A stretch of 35,520 nucleotides of DNA from Acidobacteriota bacterium (GTDB taxonomy: Bacteria; Acidobacteriota; Holophagae; Holophagales; Holophagaceae). A model generated the notes under the pieces. That model did no database searches, was not told the DNA's origin, and worked only from the letters and a program-made list of their open reading frames with translations. The DNA lies in the NCBI GenBank assembly GCA_021786615.1, contig JAJYMZ010000095.1, positions 1-35,520 on the forward strand. Direction: 5' to 3'. The stretch's first letter is position 1. Each line of letters begins with the position of its first letter. The position numbers and the translations under genes are program-made. This document shows positions 35,322 to 35,520 of the stretch, piece by piece.

Positions 35322-35520
35322 GAGAGGCTCCTGATCCCCCTATTGTGGCGGAATACTAAGAGATTATTCGTTGACCGGAAGCAAAGAATAAGGAAAGGTT
35401 TTCCTATGCGGATCGCCTTCAACCCATCCTTGCTGATCGTGAAGGCAAGCTTCACGTCCGTGAACCTGGGTGGGATGCTGGCCTCTGCTGTGATGATGAT
35501 CACGATGGCCACTACGACCA

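Noticed and set aside
35406-35520. Possible CDS start at the window edge (MRIAFNPSLLIVKASFTSVN...)
   Set aside because: Too short and no recognisable family; strand is ambiguous because a minus-strand ORF overlaps.

Overview
35.5 kb of high-GC bacterial chromosome, with gene content suggestive of Acidobacteriota/Holophagae (taxonomy is inference). Most of it is core metabolism: murA 3' end, tRNA-Gln(CUG) and tRNA-Glu(CUC), a PAS hybrid histidine kinase divergent from an FHA-GGDEF protein, a YcaQ/AlkX-like protein, holB, tmk, an MJ0042 zinc-ribbon protein, rfaE1, a Trm112-like protein, an HdrD/EMO-like Fe-S membrane oxidoreductase, a degenerate QueD-like protein, rhodanese/MauE-DoxX/LepB, a UshA-like nucleotidase, murI, prmA, a SPOR protein, a KS/KS-beta/FabZ/ACP type II synthase set, nuoABCD and nuoEF separated by marR/yceI/CDGSH, a TetR regulator, argF and a glycerophosphodiester phosphodiesterase. 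No phage, transposase or CRISPR array was seen. The most unusual signal is intergenic. At least seven loci carry short-period arrays (mostly exactly 7 nt, one 8 nt), often paired as inverted repeats, each locus with its own repeat word. Two further loci are large hairpins built from GGGGAT-phased arms around an AAAAGCTTTT core. One pair of related, oppositely oriented heptad elements brackets the degenerate QueD-like gene. Two genes (nuoD, fabZ) have 3' ends modified by GC-rich palindromic insert-like segments, and the nuoD tail is duplicated.
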